Origin: Desulfobacteraceae bacterium | GTDB lineage: Bacteria; Desulfobacterota; Desulfobacteria; Desulfobacterales; UBA5852 | Direction: 5' to 3' | Assembly: GCA_014237395.1 (NCBI GenBank) | Contig: JABZFP010000007.1 | Location: forward strand, 226,367 to 290,366 | DNA length: 64,000 bases | In this document: positions 1 to 7,350 of the stretch, in pieces | Numbering within the stretch: the first letter of the stretch is position 1 | Layout: every line of letters begins with the position of its first letter | Program-made: the position numbers and the translations under genes | Notes under the pieces: generated by a model | What the model saw: only the letters and a program-made list of their open reading frames with translations | The model's database searches: none | What the model was told of the DNA's origin: nothing

Positions 1-2
1 CC

Positions 3-626
3 GTCGACGCGGCCATAAAGGATCTGGACCTTGACTATCTGGAAGAGGAAATCCCGCTGGCGATCGATCACATTCTGGACGGTGTCGGGCGCATTTCGAA
101 AATCGTGCGTTCCATGAAGTTTTTCGCCCACCCCGGGGGGCTGGAAAAGACGCCCCTGGATCTCAATCAGGCCGTCGAAAGTACGATCACCCTATCCCGC
201 AATGAATGGAAATACGTGGCGGAAGTCGTCACGGATCTGGATGACGCCATGCCCCCGGTGCCGGGACAGCGCGGCGAGATCAATCAGGTGATCCTCAATC
301 TGATAACGAATGCGGCGCACGCCATTGCCGCAAAGCATGGGCCAAGCCCGGCGGTCAAAGGCCGCATCACCATCACCACCCGCTACCAGGACGGCTGGGC
401 CGAGGTTCGCATCCAGGATACAGGGGCCGGCATCCCGGAGGCCATCCGCCACCAGGTGTTCGACCTGTTTTTCACCACCAAGGAAGAGGGGGTCGGCTCC
501 GGCCAGGGATTGGCCATCGCCCATTCCGTCATCGTCGACAACCATGGCGGCCGTTTGACCTTTGAAAGCGCACCGGGGGAGGGGACCACGTTTATCATCC
601 GGCTGCCAGTGGATGGGGAGGCCTGA
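3..626 (+). CDS. Sensor histidine kinase, C-terminal part (cut by window edge)
   Basis: The frame is open from the left edge, so only about 207 C-terminal codons are visible. They contain the end of a dimerisation helix and a HATPase_c domain: an N box (NQVILNLITNAAHAI, about residues 94-108), a G1 box (DTGAGIPE, about 139), an F box (FDLFFTTK) and a G2 loop (GVGSGQGLAIAHS). Kinases of this class autophosphorylate a histidine, here outside the window, and pass the phosphate to a receiver aspartate. The next gene starts 4 bases after the stop and the third overlaps the second; both encode receiver proteins, so they are probable partners in one transcription unit. The sensor domain and its ligand cannot be judged. 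Confidence 0.9.
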   Translation, partial: VDAAIKDLDLDYLEEEIPLAIDHILDGVGRISKIVRSMKFFAHPGGLEKTPLDLNQAVESTITLSRNEWKYVAEVVTDLDDAMPPVPGQRGEINQVILNLITNAAHAIAAKHGPSPAVKGRITITTRYQDGWAEVRIQDTGAGIPEAIRHQVFDLFFTTKEEGVGSGQGLAIAHSVIVDNHGGRLTFESAPGEGTTFIIRLPVDGEA

Positions 627-630
627 GGCC

Positions 631-1848
631 ATGGCCAAGCGGCATCTGCTTTTTGTCGATGATGAGCCCATGGTCTTGAAGGGCCTCCAGCGCTCCTTGC
701 GCAGCATGCGGCATGAATGGGAGATCCTCTATGCCGAGGGCGGGGAGGCGGCGCTGGCGATGCTGGCATCCCACCCTGTTGACGTGGTGATTACGGATAT
801 GCGCATGCCGGGCATGGATGGCGCGCAGCTGCTCGAAGCCGTCAAAGCCCGTTTCCCCCAGGTGGTGCGCATTATCTTGAGTGGTCAGCTGGACCGGGAC
901 ATGACGCTCCAATCCGTCAAGGTGGCCCATCAATTGCTGGCCAAACCTTGTGATGTGGACGTCCTTCGCGAGGCCTTGCAAAAGACGGTCACCCTCAACC
1001 AGTTGTTGACGGATGAGGCCATCCGGCGGGTGGTGGCGCGCATCGACACCCTGCCCAGCATGCCCGCCAGCTGTGTCGCCATCATGGAAGACCTTCAATC
1101 GGAGGATGCCTCGATTCGGAAAGTTGCCGGTTTGATCGCATCGGATCTGGGCATGACGGCCAAGATACTGCAGATGGTCAACTCGGCTTTTTTCGGGCTC
1201 TACCGACAGGTGACCGATGTGCAGGACGCCGTCATGCTGCTGGGGCTTGACGCCATCAAGGCCCTGGTGCTGTCGGTCAACGTATTTGCGGCCTTCGACA
1301 CCCGCCGGATTCCGTTCTTTGATTTGGACGGCCTGTGGCAGCACAGCCTGGCCGTGGCGGGCTGTGCCCAAAAAATCATGACAACGGTCGCACGGGATCG
1401 TGAACAGGCGGCCGCCGCCTTCCTTGCCGGCATGCTGCACGATATCGGCAAGTTGATCCTGGCCGTCAATTTCAGTGATGCCTACCGGGCTTTGCTCAAG
1501 GGGGTGCCGGAAGGACCTGCTGAACGCCTGGCAAAAGAACGGGAAATGATCGGTACGACCCATGCCGAGATGGGCGCCTACCTCATGGGGCTGTGGGGGA
1601 TGGAACCCTCCATTCTGATGGCCATCGCCTTTCATCACACACCGCTGGAAAGCCGGGAGACGGCTTTCGGTCCGCTGACGGCCGTGCACCTTGCCAATGG
1701 ATTCGGCCATGGTTTGCGGCTGCCCCGGGAGGGCGGCCGCGGCGCGGTGGACGATGTCGATGCAGCCTACATCGCCGCCCTGGGAGTTACCGGGAAAGTC
1801 GATCGCTGGCGGCAGATCTGTCTCGATCTCGATGAGGACGCGCCATGA
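631..1848 (+). CDS. Response regulator with HDOD output domain
   Basis: A 405-residue protein. Residues 1-120 form a receiver with the phosphoacceptor in VITDMRMPGMDG and the conserved lysine in LLAKPCD. Residues about 140-345 form an HDOD domain (IDTLPSMPASCVAIM onwards) that retains an LHDIGK motif. HDOD domains are non-enzymatic relatives of HD phosphohydrolases and are used in bacterial signalling; their ligand is usually unknown. The ATG at 631 is preferred over a longer upstream frame because it follows the kinase stop by 4 bases and has a GGGGAG ribosome site about 10 bases upstream. The gene overlaps the next by four bases (ATGA), which implies translational coupling. Confidence 0.88.
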   Translation: MAKRHLLFVDDEPMVLKGLQRSLRSMRHEWEILYAEGGEAALAMLASHPVDVVITDMRMPGMDGAQLLEAVKARFPQVVRIILSGQLDRDMTLQSVKVAHQLLAKPCDVDVLREALQKTVTLNQLLTDEAIRRVVARIDTLPSMPASCVAIMEDLQSEDASIRKVAGLIASDLGMTAKILQMVNSAFFGLYRQVTDVQDAVMLLGLDAIKALVLSVNVFAAFDTRRIPFFDLDGLWQHSLAVAGCAQKIMTTVARDREQAAAAFLAGMLHDIGKLILAVNFSDAYRALLKGVPEGPAERLAKEREMIGTTHAEMGAYLMGLWGMEPSILMAIAFHHTPLESRETAFGPLTAVHLANGFGHGLRLPREGGRGAVDDVDAAYIAALGVTGKVDRWRQICLDLDEDAP

Positions 1849-2996
1849 AACCCCGAATCCTATTGGTGGATGACGACCCCCTGCTGCTGGCCGGCCTGAG
1901 ACGCCAGCTGAGACGCCACTTTCAGATCGAAACCGCCCCGGGCGGCGCGGAAGCATTGCAGATGGTGGAAACGCAGGAGCCCCCTTTCATGGTGGTGGTG
2001 TCGGATTACCGGATGCCGGGGATGAACGGCATCGAGCTGCTGGCCAGGATCAAGACGCTGCGACCCGACACGGTTCGCATGATGCTGACCGGTTCGACCG
2101 ATCTGGGCACGGCCGTCCAGGCTGTCAATGAGGGGCATATCTTCCAGTTTCACGTGAAGCCCTGCCCGGCGGAGTCGTTGATTCGTGCGATTCATGAGGG
2201 GGTGACCCATTTTCGTCAGGCTTCCGCCCGAACCTCCCAGCTTCAGGATATGGAAAAATCCATGGCGCTCGCCAGTGAAGTGCAGCGCAACCTGATGCCC
2301 AAAGACCACTTGGTGGCGGATGGTCTGGAAATCGCCGGAAAGAGCCAGTGGTGCGATGAGACCGGGGGCGACTATTATGATTTCTTTATCCGTCAGGTTG
2401 GCGGGCAGTCGCATACGGGTATCGTGATCGGCGATGTGACCGGCCATGGGATCCCCTCGGCGCTCCTGATGACCACCGCGCGCGGGTTTTTGCGAGAGCG
2501 GATAACGGCCCCGGGTTCCACCGCGGCCATCATGACGGACGTCAACCGGCACCTGGCCCGCGACGTGGACGGCACGAACCGGTTCATGAGCATGTTTTAC
2601 TGCGAGATTGATGCGGCGCGCCGTTGTATCTGCTGGACCCGGGCCGGGCATGATCCGGCCCTGATTTTCACCCCGGGAGCGGATGCGGTGGAAGAACTTG
2701 CCGGGCCGGGATTCCCCCTGCCCCTGGGGGTGATGAAGACGGCCCCTTACGAGGAAAGCCGGCGTGCCATACAACCAGGCCAGGTGATTGTGATCGGTAC
2801 CGATGGCATCTGGGAGGCCCGCAATCCGCAAGGCGACTATTTCGGCAAAAACCGATTGATGGCGCTTGTGAAAGCGCAGGCGGATCAACCTGCTGCCGCG
2901 ATAGCCGGTTCGGTCATCAAGGCCTTGGACGATTTCAGGCAGCCCCGACCACCGGAAGACGATGCCACCCTGATCGTGATCAGGATAACCGGCTAA
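1845..2996 (+). CDS. Response regulator with PP2C (SpoIIE/RsbU-type) phosphatase output
   Basis: A 383-residue protein. Residues 1-120 are a receiver (phosphoacceptor in VVSDYRMPGMNG, lysine in HVKPCP). A helical linker leads to a PP2C-type serine phosphatase from about residue 150, with metal-binding motifs GGDYYDFF, GDVTGHGIPSAL, TDGIWEA and a terminal DDATLIVI. In the RsbU/RssB-like family such phosphatases dephosphorylate STAS anti-anti-sigma proteins, so phosphorylation by the upstream kinase could feed a partner-switching sigma circuit. No STAS or anti-sigma gene is seen beside it. The start overlaps the HDOD gene stop. The stop overlaps, tail to tail, the convergent gene at 2993-3532 by four bases. 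Confidence 0.9.
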   Translation: MKPRILLVDDDPLLLAGLRRQLRRHFQIETAPGGAEALQMVETQEPPFMVVVSDYRMPGMNGIELLARIKTLRPDTVRMMLTGSTDLGTAVQAVNEGHIFQFHVKPCPAESLIRAIHEGVTHFRQASARTSQLQDMEKSMALASEVQRNLMPKDHLVADGLEIAGKSQWCDETGGDYYDFFIRQVGGQSHTGIVIGDVTGHGIPSALLMTTARGFLRERITAPGSTAAIMTDVNRHLARDVDGTNRFMSMFYCEIDAARRCICWTRAGHDPALIFTPGADAVEELAGPGFPLPLGVMKTAPYEESRRAIQPGQVIVIGTDGIWEARNPQGDYFGKNRLMALVKAQADQPAAAIAGSVIKALDDFRQPRPPEDDATLIVIRITG

Positions 2997-3532
2997 TCGG
3001 TCACGCCCTCTTTTTTGGCGCGGGCCTTTTCCTGCGTGGCGGTGGTGGATTGGAACCACGGAAACTGGCGTTCCGTGGAGGATGGCGACGCCGCGCGGTT
3101 CGCCGGCGGGGGGCCCAGCAACGCATCCATCGACGGTTGGGACGGGTGCCACCTCAGGACGGTGGCCAGGGCGGCCATGATGGTGACGGGCGCCAGTGTC
3201 CCCAGGTGGTCGACCGGTGCATAAGCCAGGCGGCAGGCGGTGTGGACTTCACGATGGAACCCCCAGTCAAGGGCCGACTGCAGGAGCTTACGGCCGGTGG
3301 CGGCGGTGGCCGCCAGACGCCTGTCGCATAGAAATGTGACCAATGACCACGCCGGGCGCCCCCCGAGCTGAATCCACTGGTTGAAATCCGTGACGGATAA
3401 CCCTGTCGGCCGCCCGCTGCGGGGATTCAGGGCCATCTGGCGGTCGATCAGCAGGACCAGCCCGCGGCAGCAAATAAGGGTCTGCCAGTCGTCCAGCATG
3501 GCGATGGATTTTTTAAGGTCGGAAAGCATCAT
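2993..3532 (-). CDS. Hypothetical protein, 179 residues
   Basis: I do not recognise this family. The product has no clear signal peptide or membrane segment. It opens with MMLSDLKKSIAMLDDW, has a central W/F-rich part (FNQWIQLGGRPAWSLVTFLC) and a basic, Gln/Ala-rich tail that looks disordered. Two adjacent ATG codons (3532, 3529) are possible starts. It converges on the PP2C regulator and overlaps its stop, and lies downstream of the aminotransferase on the same strand with a 208-base gap. A weak codon argument and clean frame support it as real, but the function is unknown. Confidence 0.6.
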   Translation of the reverse strand: MMLSDLKKSIAMLDDWQTLICCRGLVLLIDRQMALNPRSGRPTGLSVTDFNQWIQLGGRPAWSLVTFLCDRRLAATAATGRKLLQSALDWGFHREVHTACRLAYAPVDHLGTLAPVTIMAALATVLRWHPSQPSMDALLGPPPANRAASPSSTERQFPWFQSTTATQEKARAKKEGVTD

Positions 3533-3740
3533 TTCCTATCCAACGCATATCCCGTGCCAAATATCGCCGTCTGATGGTGAAAATGAGCATTGTCTTGATG
3601 CTCTAAGATCAGACAGGCCACATGCCATCTTCCGCCGTCCTTTCAACGGATGACGATCCTGCCAAATCGTAAAATCGATAGGCAGCGATGACGTTAAGTT
3701 GATTGACACATGGGGGTTGCTTCCCGGCCTTGACGGCACC

Positions 3741-4946
3741 TCAGGCCTGCTGGATCAGGGGCAGGGCCCGCCGCATCTGGCGCAGCGCCTGGCGGATGCG
3801 GTGCTCGTTTTCAACCAGGGCCAGCCGCAAATATCCCTCGCCTTCTTCACCGAACCCAATCCCTGGTGCCACGGCCACGTTGCCTTCCGCCATCAGGCGC
3901 AGGGCAAATTCCATGGATCCCATGCGGTCGTATGGCGCCGGCAGCTTGGCCCAGACGAACATGCCGGCTTTGGGGCGGTTGATGTCCCAGCCCATGCGCT
4001 CGAGCCCTTCGCAGAGTATGTCCCGGCGCAACTGGTATTTTTCGACCTGCTCGGCGACTTCGGTGTCGCAGTGGCGCAGGGCCATGATGCCGGAGACCTG
4101 GATGGCCGAGAAGATGCCGTAATCGTAATAGCCCTTGATTTTGGCCAACCCTTCGATAATACGGCGCTGGCCCACGCAATAGCCGAGGCGCCAGCCGGCC
4201 ATGTTGTAGGTTTTGGAAAAACTGCCGAACTCGACGCCCACTTCCCGGGCACCGGGGACTTCCAGAAAGCTGGGGGGGTGATAGCCGTTGAAGGCGATCT
4301 TGGCGTAGGCGAAGTCATGGATCACCATGAAATCATAGCGCTTGGCCAGTCGGACGATTTCCCGAAAAAGGTCCAAGCTGCCCAGGGCCGCCGTCGGGTT
4401 GTGGGGATAATTAAGGATCAACAGCTTGGGGCACGGCGAAACATTGCTGCACATGTCGGCGATGCGGCGCACAAAGGCCTCGTCCTCGTCCAGGTTGATG
4501 CGGATGACGCTGCCGCCGGCAATGATGGCGGCATAGATGTGGACCGGAAAAGCCGGGGCCGGCACCAGTACCGTGTCACCCGGGCCCACCAGGGCCAGGC
4601 AGAGATGTGAGATACCCTCCTTGGAACCGATGGTGCAGATGACTTCGGCATCGCTGTCCAATGCCACACCATAGTCCTGCTGATAGCGGTTGGCGATTTC
4701 GCGGCGCAGGCTGCGCAGGCCGTCGGCCGTCGGATAGCGGTGGGTCTTGGGGTCGCGCGCCACTTCGCTCAATTTTTCACTGACGGCCGTGGGGGCCGGA
4801 TCGATGGGGTTGCCCATGCCGAGGTCGATGACATCGTCTCCCCCGCGGCGTTTTTCCATTTTCGATTTGTTGATCATGCCGAACAGGTAGGGCGGGAGCT
4901 GGTTCATGCGCTGCGCAAAACGAATGGTCGGTTGATGGTCGTTCAT
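3741..4946 (-). CDS. alaC: AlaC-like class I PLP aminotransferase (glutamate-pyruvate type)
   Basis: A 401-residue fold-type I aminotransferase. The PLP-binding lysine lies in GSFSKTYNMAGWRLGY (Lys245), with NYPHNPTA, HDFAYAKI and a late carboxylate-binding arginine (YLRLALV). This pattern is that of the AlaC/YfdZ and LL-diaminopimelate aminotransferase group, which makes alanine from pyruvate and glutamate. Substrate cannot be fixed from sequence, but the alanine-codon leader upstream argues for alanine. The ATG at 4946 has an AAGGGG ribosome site 7 bases upstream. Between the promoter (5171-5199) and this start are a leader peptide and two intrinsic terminators, so expression is very likely controlled by premature termination. 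It appears to be the only structural gene of the unit, with a gap to the next gene downstream. Confidence 0.88.
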   Translation of the reverse strand: MNDHQPTIRFAQRMNQLPPYLFGMINKSKMEKRRGGDDVIDLGMGNPIDPAPTAVSEKLSEVARDPKTHRYPTADGLRSLRREIANRYQQDYGVALDSDAEVICTIGSKEGISHLCLALVGPGDTVLVPAPAFPVHIYAAIIAGGSVIRINLDEDEAFVRRIADMCSNVSPCPKLLILNYPHNPTAALGSLDLFREIVRLAKRYDFMVIHDFAYAKIAFNGYHPPSFLEVPGAREVGVEFGSFSKTYNMAGWRLGYCVGQRRIIEGLAKIKGYYDYGIFSAIQVSGIMALRHCDTEVAEQVEKYQLRRDILCEGLERMGWDINRPKAGMFVWAKLPAPYDRMGSMEFALRLMAEGNVAVAPGIGFGEEGEGYLRLALVENEHRIRQALRQMRRALPLIQQA

Positions 4947-4965
4947 GGCAAGTCCCCTTTCAAAT

Positions 4966-5002
4966 AAAAAACCCCCGGATCGATGTGTTCGACCCGGGGG
5001 TT
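4966..5002 (-). terminator. Second intrinsic terminator in the alaC leader (T2)
   Basis: Reading the minus strand, AACCCCCGG pairs with CCGGGGGTT (9 bp), followed inward by a G-T wobble and a TCGA/TCGA extension around an ACACA loop, and then a T6 tract. It sits only about 20 bases before the alaC start codon, directly upstream of its ribosome site. Together with T1 it would stop most transcripts before the gene unless it is prevented from forming. Confidence 0.85.
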
Positions 5003-5039
5003 AAAAAAACGCCATGGGCCGAATGGCCAGCCCATGGCG
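5003..5039 (-). terminator. First intrinsic terminator (attenuator, T1) of the alaC leader
   Basis: On the minus strand a perfect 10-bp stem, CGCCATGGGC with GCCCATGGCG, encloses a 10-base loop and is followed by seven T residues. It begins 23 bases after the leader-peptide stop codon. Its 5' arm and loop contain GGGCTGGC (5026-5033 on the map), which is exactly complementary to GCCAGCCC inside the leader-peptide coding region (5086-5093), giving a ready anti-terminator pairing. Confidence 0.9.
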
Positions 5040-5062
5040 ACGGTTACAGCACGTAAGTGGTG

Positions 5063-5134
5063 TTAGCTGCTGTTGACCGCTTCAAGGGCTGGCACCCTGG
5101 CTGCGGCCGCGGCAGCTGATTGTAAAATCAGCAT
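5063..5134 (-). CDS. Alanine-rich leader peptide of the alaC attenuator (23 residues)
   Basis: The short frame reads MLILQS, then six consecutive alanines encoded by GCT GCC GCG GCC GCA GCC, then RVPALEAVNSS and TAA. An AGGA element lies 12 bases before the ATG. It starts about 30 bases after the predicted transcription start and ends 23 bases before terminator T1. This is the classical layout of an amino-acid leader peptide (as for trp, his and ilv), in which a ribosome stalled for lack of a charged tRNA lets an anti-terminator form. Here the regulatory codons are for alanine and the gene controlled is an alanine-type aminotransferase. A longer frame from 5260 exists but would start upstream of the promoter. 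Function is inferred from layout. Confidence 0.75.
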   Translation of the reverse strand: MLILQSAAAAAARVPALEAVNSS

Positions 5135-5170
5135 GATCGTTGGTTTTCCTATGGTTGTCGTTGTGAAATG

Positions 5171-5199
5171 ACCATAAGTGATTTGAATGATGGTGTCAA
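5171..5199 (-). promoter_or_regulatory. Sigma-70 promoter of the alaC leader
   Basis: On the minus strand TTGACA (5194-5199), a 17-base spacer and TATGGT (5171-5176). The -35 box is a perfect consensus and overlaps the stop codon of the upstream gene. Transcription would start near 5164, about 30 bases before the leader-peptide ATG. Confidence 0.8.
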
Positions 5200-5687
5200 A
5201 TACATACCATTGTCCAGCCGTCGGGCAGTTGGGTGGAGGCCAGCCCGAGAGCCTCTGCAAATGCTTTCAATTCGCTTGCCGAACAATTGACGGAAGATTC
5301 TTTTTGTCCGGTTGCGACCTCGGCGGTTTCGATCGTGAGAAACGCCAGAAGCGCTGCGGCGGCATCCTGGCGGTGACCTGCGACATCCCGCTTTTCGCGA
5401 TGGCAGAAGCGCTCCAGGCGCTGCCAGTTGGCGATGGCCCGGGCCAGGCCGCGGTAAATCGATCGGCCCCGGTAGCGCGGGTTGAGATCCCGCATGAGAA
5501 TGCGCTGGTAGCGGTTTTCGACGGCGTCTTTCAGCAGGCGAAGGTTTTCCGGGGAAAGGGTTACCCGGGGACCTTCGGGATCTTCCTGGAGATAGTGAAG
5601 CGCGGTATGCAGGGCCACTTCGGGCATCTCGCCCGACTGGCGGATGGCGAACACTTCTTCCTCGATCAGATGCTGCATCTCCGTCAT
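5196..5687 (-). CDS. Hypothetical cytoplasmic protein, 163 residues
   Basis: I cannot name this family. The protein is soluble and mostly helical, beginning MTEMQHLIEEEVFAIRQSGE and carrying a basic central stretch (RYRGRSIYRGLARAIANW) followed by a His/Arg-rich segment. There is no signal peptide, membrane segment or obvious catalytic motif. It has its own sigma-70-like promoter (5739-5767). Its stop codon overlaps the -35 box of the alaC leader promoter, so read-through could add to alaC transcription, though that RNA would still pass the two terminators. Confidence 0.65.
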   Translation of the reverse strand: MTEMQHLIEEEVFAIRQSGEMPEVALHTALHYLQEDPEGPRVTLSPENLRLLKDAVENRYQRILMRDLNPRYRGRSIYRGLARAIANWQRLERFCHREKRDVAGHRQDAAAALLAFLTIETAEVATGQKESSVNCSASELKAFAEALGLASTQLPDGWTMVCI

Positions 5688-5738
5688 CGTATGACCACCG
5701 TCCCGGTTTGTTCTCTGTCAGCGCTGCACAGCAAGAAG

Positions 5739-5767
5739 AGAATAGGGCGTTTCCGGTTTTTTGACAA
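5739..5767 (-). promoter_or_regulatory. Sigma-70-like promoter for the 163-residue protein
   Basis: On the minus strand TTGTCA (5762-5767), a 17-base spacer and TATTCT (5739-5744), about 50 bases before the start codon at 5687. Only sequence resemblance supports it. Confidence 0.55.
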
Positions 5768-6091
5768 TGCCATTGTGGCTATCCCCCCCCCTATTTTGTC
5801 GTGTGCCGGAACCGCCCGGCGATAATCCCCAACAATGGCCTGGGATTTGCAAAATATGTCGGAAGCCAACGGTTATTGAAAGCCCATGAAACATAAAAAA
5901 TGGCGTATTTTCAGACCTCTGTCTTTCCTGGGGGGATGGCTGAGCCAAACAATGGGCAACAATGATCAAACGATTCGTATCTTTTTGAATACGATCAGCT
6001 GGTTTTGGTTCCTATCCTAGTGTGTGACCGCATGGCCATTCGGTGATGGGATGGGGTGAAAGGGAAACGAGCAACAGGAGGTCTGCAAACC
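5768..6091. other. Intergenic stretch before the zinc-ribbon membrane protein
   Basis: About 320 bases between divergent genes. It is AT-richer than its surroundings and holds a run of nine C residues, but I see no RNA gene, terminator or convincing second promoter. Confidence 0.5.
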
Positions 6092-7051
6092 GTGTTGGTC
6101 AACGCCATCGGGAATGCCCCGCAAGCACAATTGGTCACCCCGCCGGAGGAAACGTCGTCCTCACCGGTCCTGCGTGAAAAAGTGTTCGGCCTGCCGGTGG
6201 ATCGCGAGATCCTTTATACGGACCACCGGAATGCCTATCAGGCCGACATTGAAAAACGGCAGCGAAAATGGATCGTCAAACTGTCTTTTCTCAAACCATT
6301 TTTGCTTTCCGGTGAGCGTATCCTGCGCATCACCCCGGCCCGCTCACCCATCCGCTGGTATGAGCAGCTTTGCACCGGCGGGCTTTTCCTTGGGCTGGAA
6401 AAGGCGTTTCTGGTTTTCACCAGCTATCGTATTTTGCACATTCCCACCGATAGCGGCTACACCTACCGTCAGTGCATCGCTCAGGTTCGCTACCGCGATA
6501 TCCGCAGCATTGGTCTGCGTCGGGGGAGCCTTATCATCGCTTATAAAAACGGCCGGACGGAACGCTTCGGCGGGGTTGCTTTTCGTGAACGCAAGAAAAT
6601 CCGGCAGCTGCTGCCCGCCCTGCCTTTGATGAAGCAAGTGCTTCAGCCGGTGGGACGCCGCTATTTGTGTCCGCGATGCACGACTGTCCTGTCGGAACGG
6701 ACGATGCGTTGCCGGCGCTGCGAACTTGTCTTCAAATCCAAACGAATGGCCGGGGTGATGGCCCTGCTGTTTCCCGGCGGCGCCTATTTTTATTTGCGCC
6801 TTTTCTACCCCGGCGCCGTCTTTTTTACGCTCGAGGCCCTTCTTTTGGGCACGATCGTTGCGGTCCAGGCTTCTCTTATTCCGTCCGGGGCGGAACAGCC
6901 GTTTCTTTTGGGAGGGCTCGTCCTGATCTGGGCCGGGATCAAAGCGGCCGGATGGCTGCATGTCGGACATTTTTTAAAGCAGTATATTCCCCGCAAGTCC
7001 CGGCTGGGACAATGGTCGCCGTCCCTCGCGAGCCAAAAAGCGTTTTCATAG
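6092..7051 (+). CDS. Membrane protein with PH-like domain and zinc ribbon
   Basis: A 319-residue protein of unknown function. Residues about 80-190 look like a beta-rich, PH-like module (GLEKAFLVFTSYRILHIPTD, then IRSIGLRRGSLIIAYKNG). A zinc-ribbon follows, with CPRC and CRRC pairs around residue 205-225, and then two or three hydrophobic segments (GVMALLFPGGAYFYLRLFY and the following ones). The topology suggests a cytoplasmic N-terminal region anchored to the inner membrane. The GTG at 6092 is chosen because a strong AGGAGG lies 10 bases upstream; another in-frame GTG at 6056 lacks one. The gene stands alone between non-coding stretches. Confidence 0.7.
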   Translation: MLVNAIGNAPQAQLVTPPEETSSSPVLREKVFGLPVDREILYTDHRNAYQADIEKRQRKWIVKLSFLKPFLLSGERILRITPARSPIRWYEQLCTGGLFLGLEKAFLVFTSYRILHIPTDSGYTYRQCIAQVRYRDIRSIGLRRGSLIIAYKNGRTERFGGVAFRERKKIRQLLPALPLMKQVLQPVGRRYLCPRCTTVLSERTMRCRRCELVFKSKRMAGVMALLFPGGAYFYLRLFYPGAVFFTLEALLLGTIVAVQASLIPSGAEQPFLLGGLVLIWAGIKAAGWLHVGHFLKQYIPRKSRLGQWSPSLASQKAFS

Positions 7052-7350
7052 GCAATTCCTATCCGTCGTTGCCGATCTCTCACCAACTAAGGTTGCCAAG
7101 GGGTGCATGGCTCAACGGAGCCCCGTTTTGTTGAACCGTATTCTCCTGCATCCGCAAGGGACGGCCCCAGGTCCGTTTTTCCGGAACTTGTTTTATGTGG
7201 CGGAAATTTTCGCATCCAGGATCCGACGGTTATAACGGACACCCGGGTGGTCATGACGGTGTTCGACGGTCGGGTGGTTTTCGATGTCTGACATGGGGTG
7301 ACGGCCCCATATGGACCATCAATAAAAGAGAAGGTGTTGCCGGATAAGGG
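7052..7350. other. Intergenic stretch with a possible gene remnant
   Basis: About 300 bases between convergent genes. Apart from the amidohydrolase-like fragment at 7196-7291 I see no feature. A CGGATAA/TTATCCG hairpin overlaps the stop of the PAS-PP2C gene but has no T tract. Confidence 0.4.
7196..7291 (+). pseudogene. Possible C-terminal remnant of an amidohydrolase
   Basis: The translation ends DTRVVMTVFDGRVVFDV, a form typical of the last strands of YtcJ-like amidohydrolases (usually a DTKV-VGGKVV pattern). Nothing upstream in this or neighbouring frames continues the family, so if the resemblance is real only the extreme C-terminus survives. This is a pattern-based guess with little length behind it. 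Confidence 0.25.

Noticed and set aside
595..1956. A 453-codon open frame antisense to the HDOD regulator
   Set aside because: It mirrors the well-supported sense gene, has no family motif, and arises from high GC content.
3699..4610. A 303-codon open frame antisense to alaC
   Set aside because: Composition is that of a complement of a coding strand, with no ribosome site.
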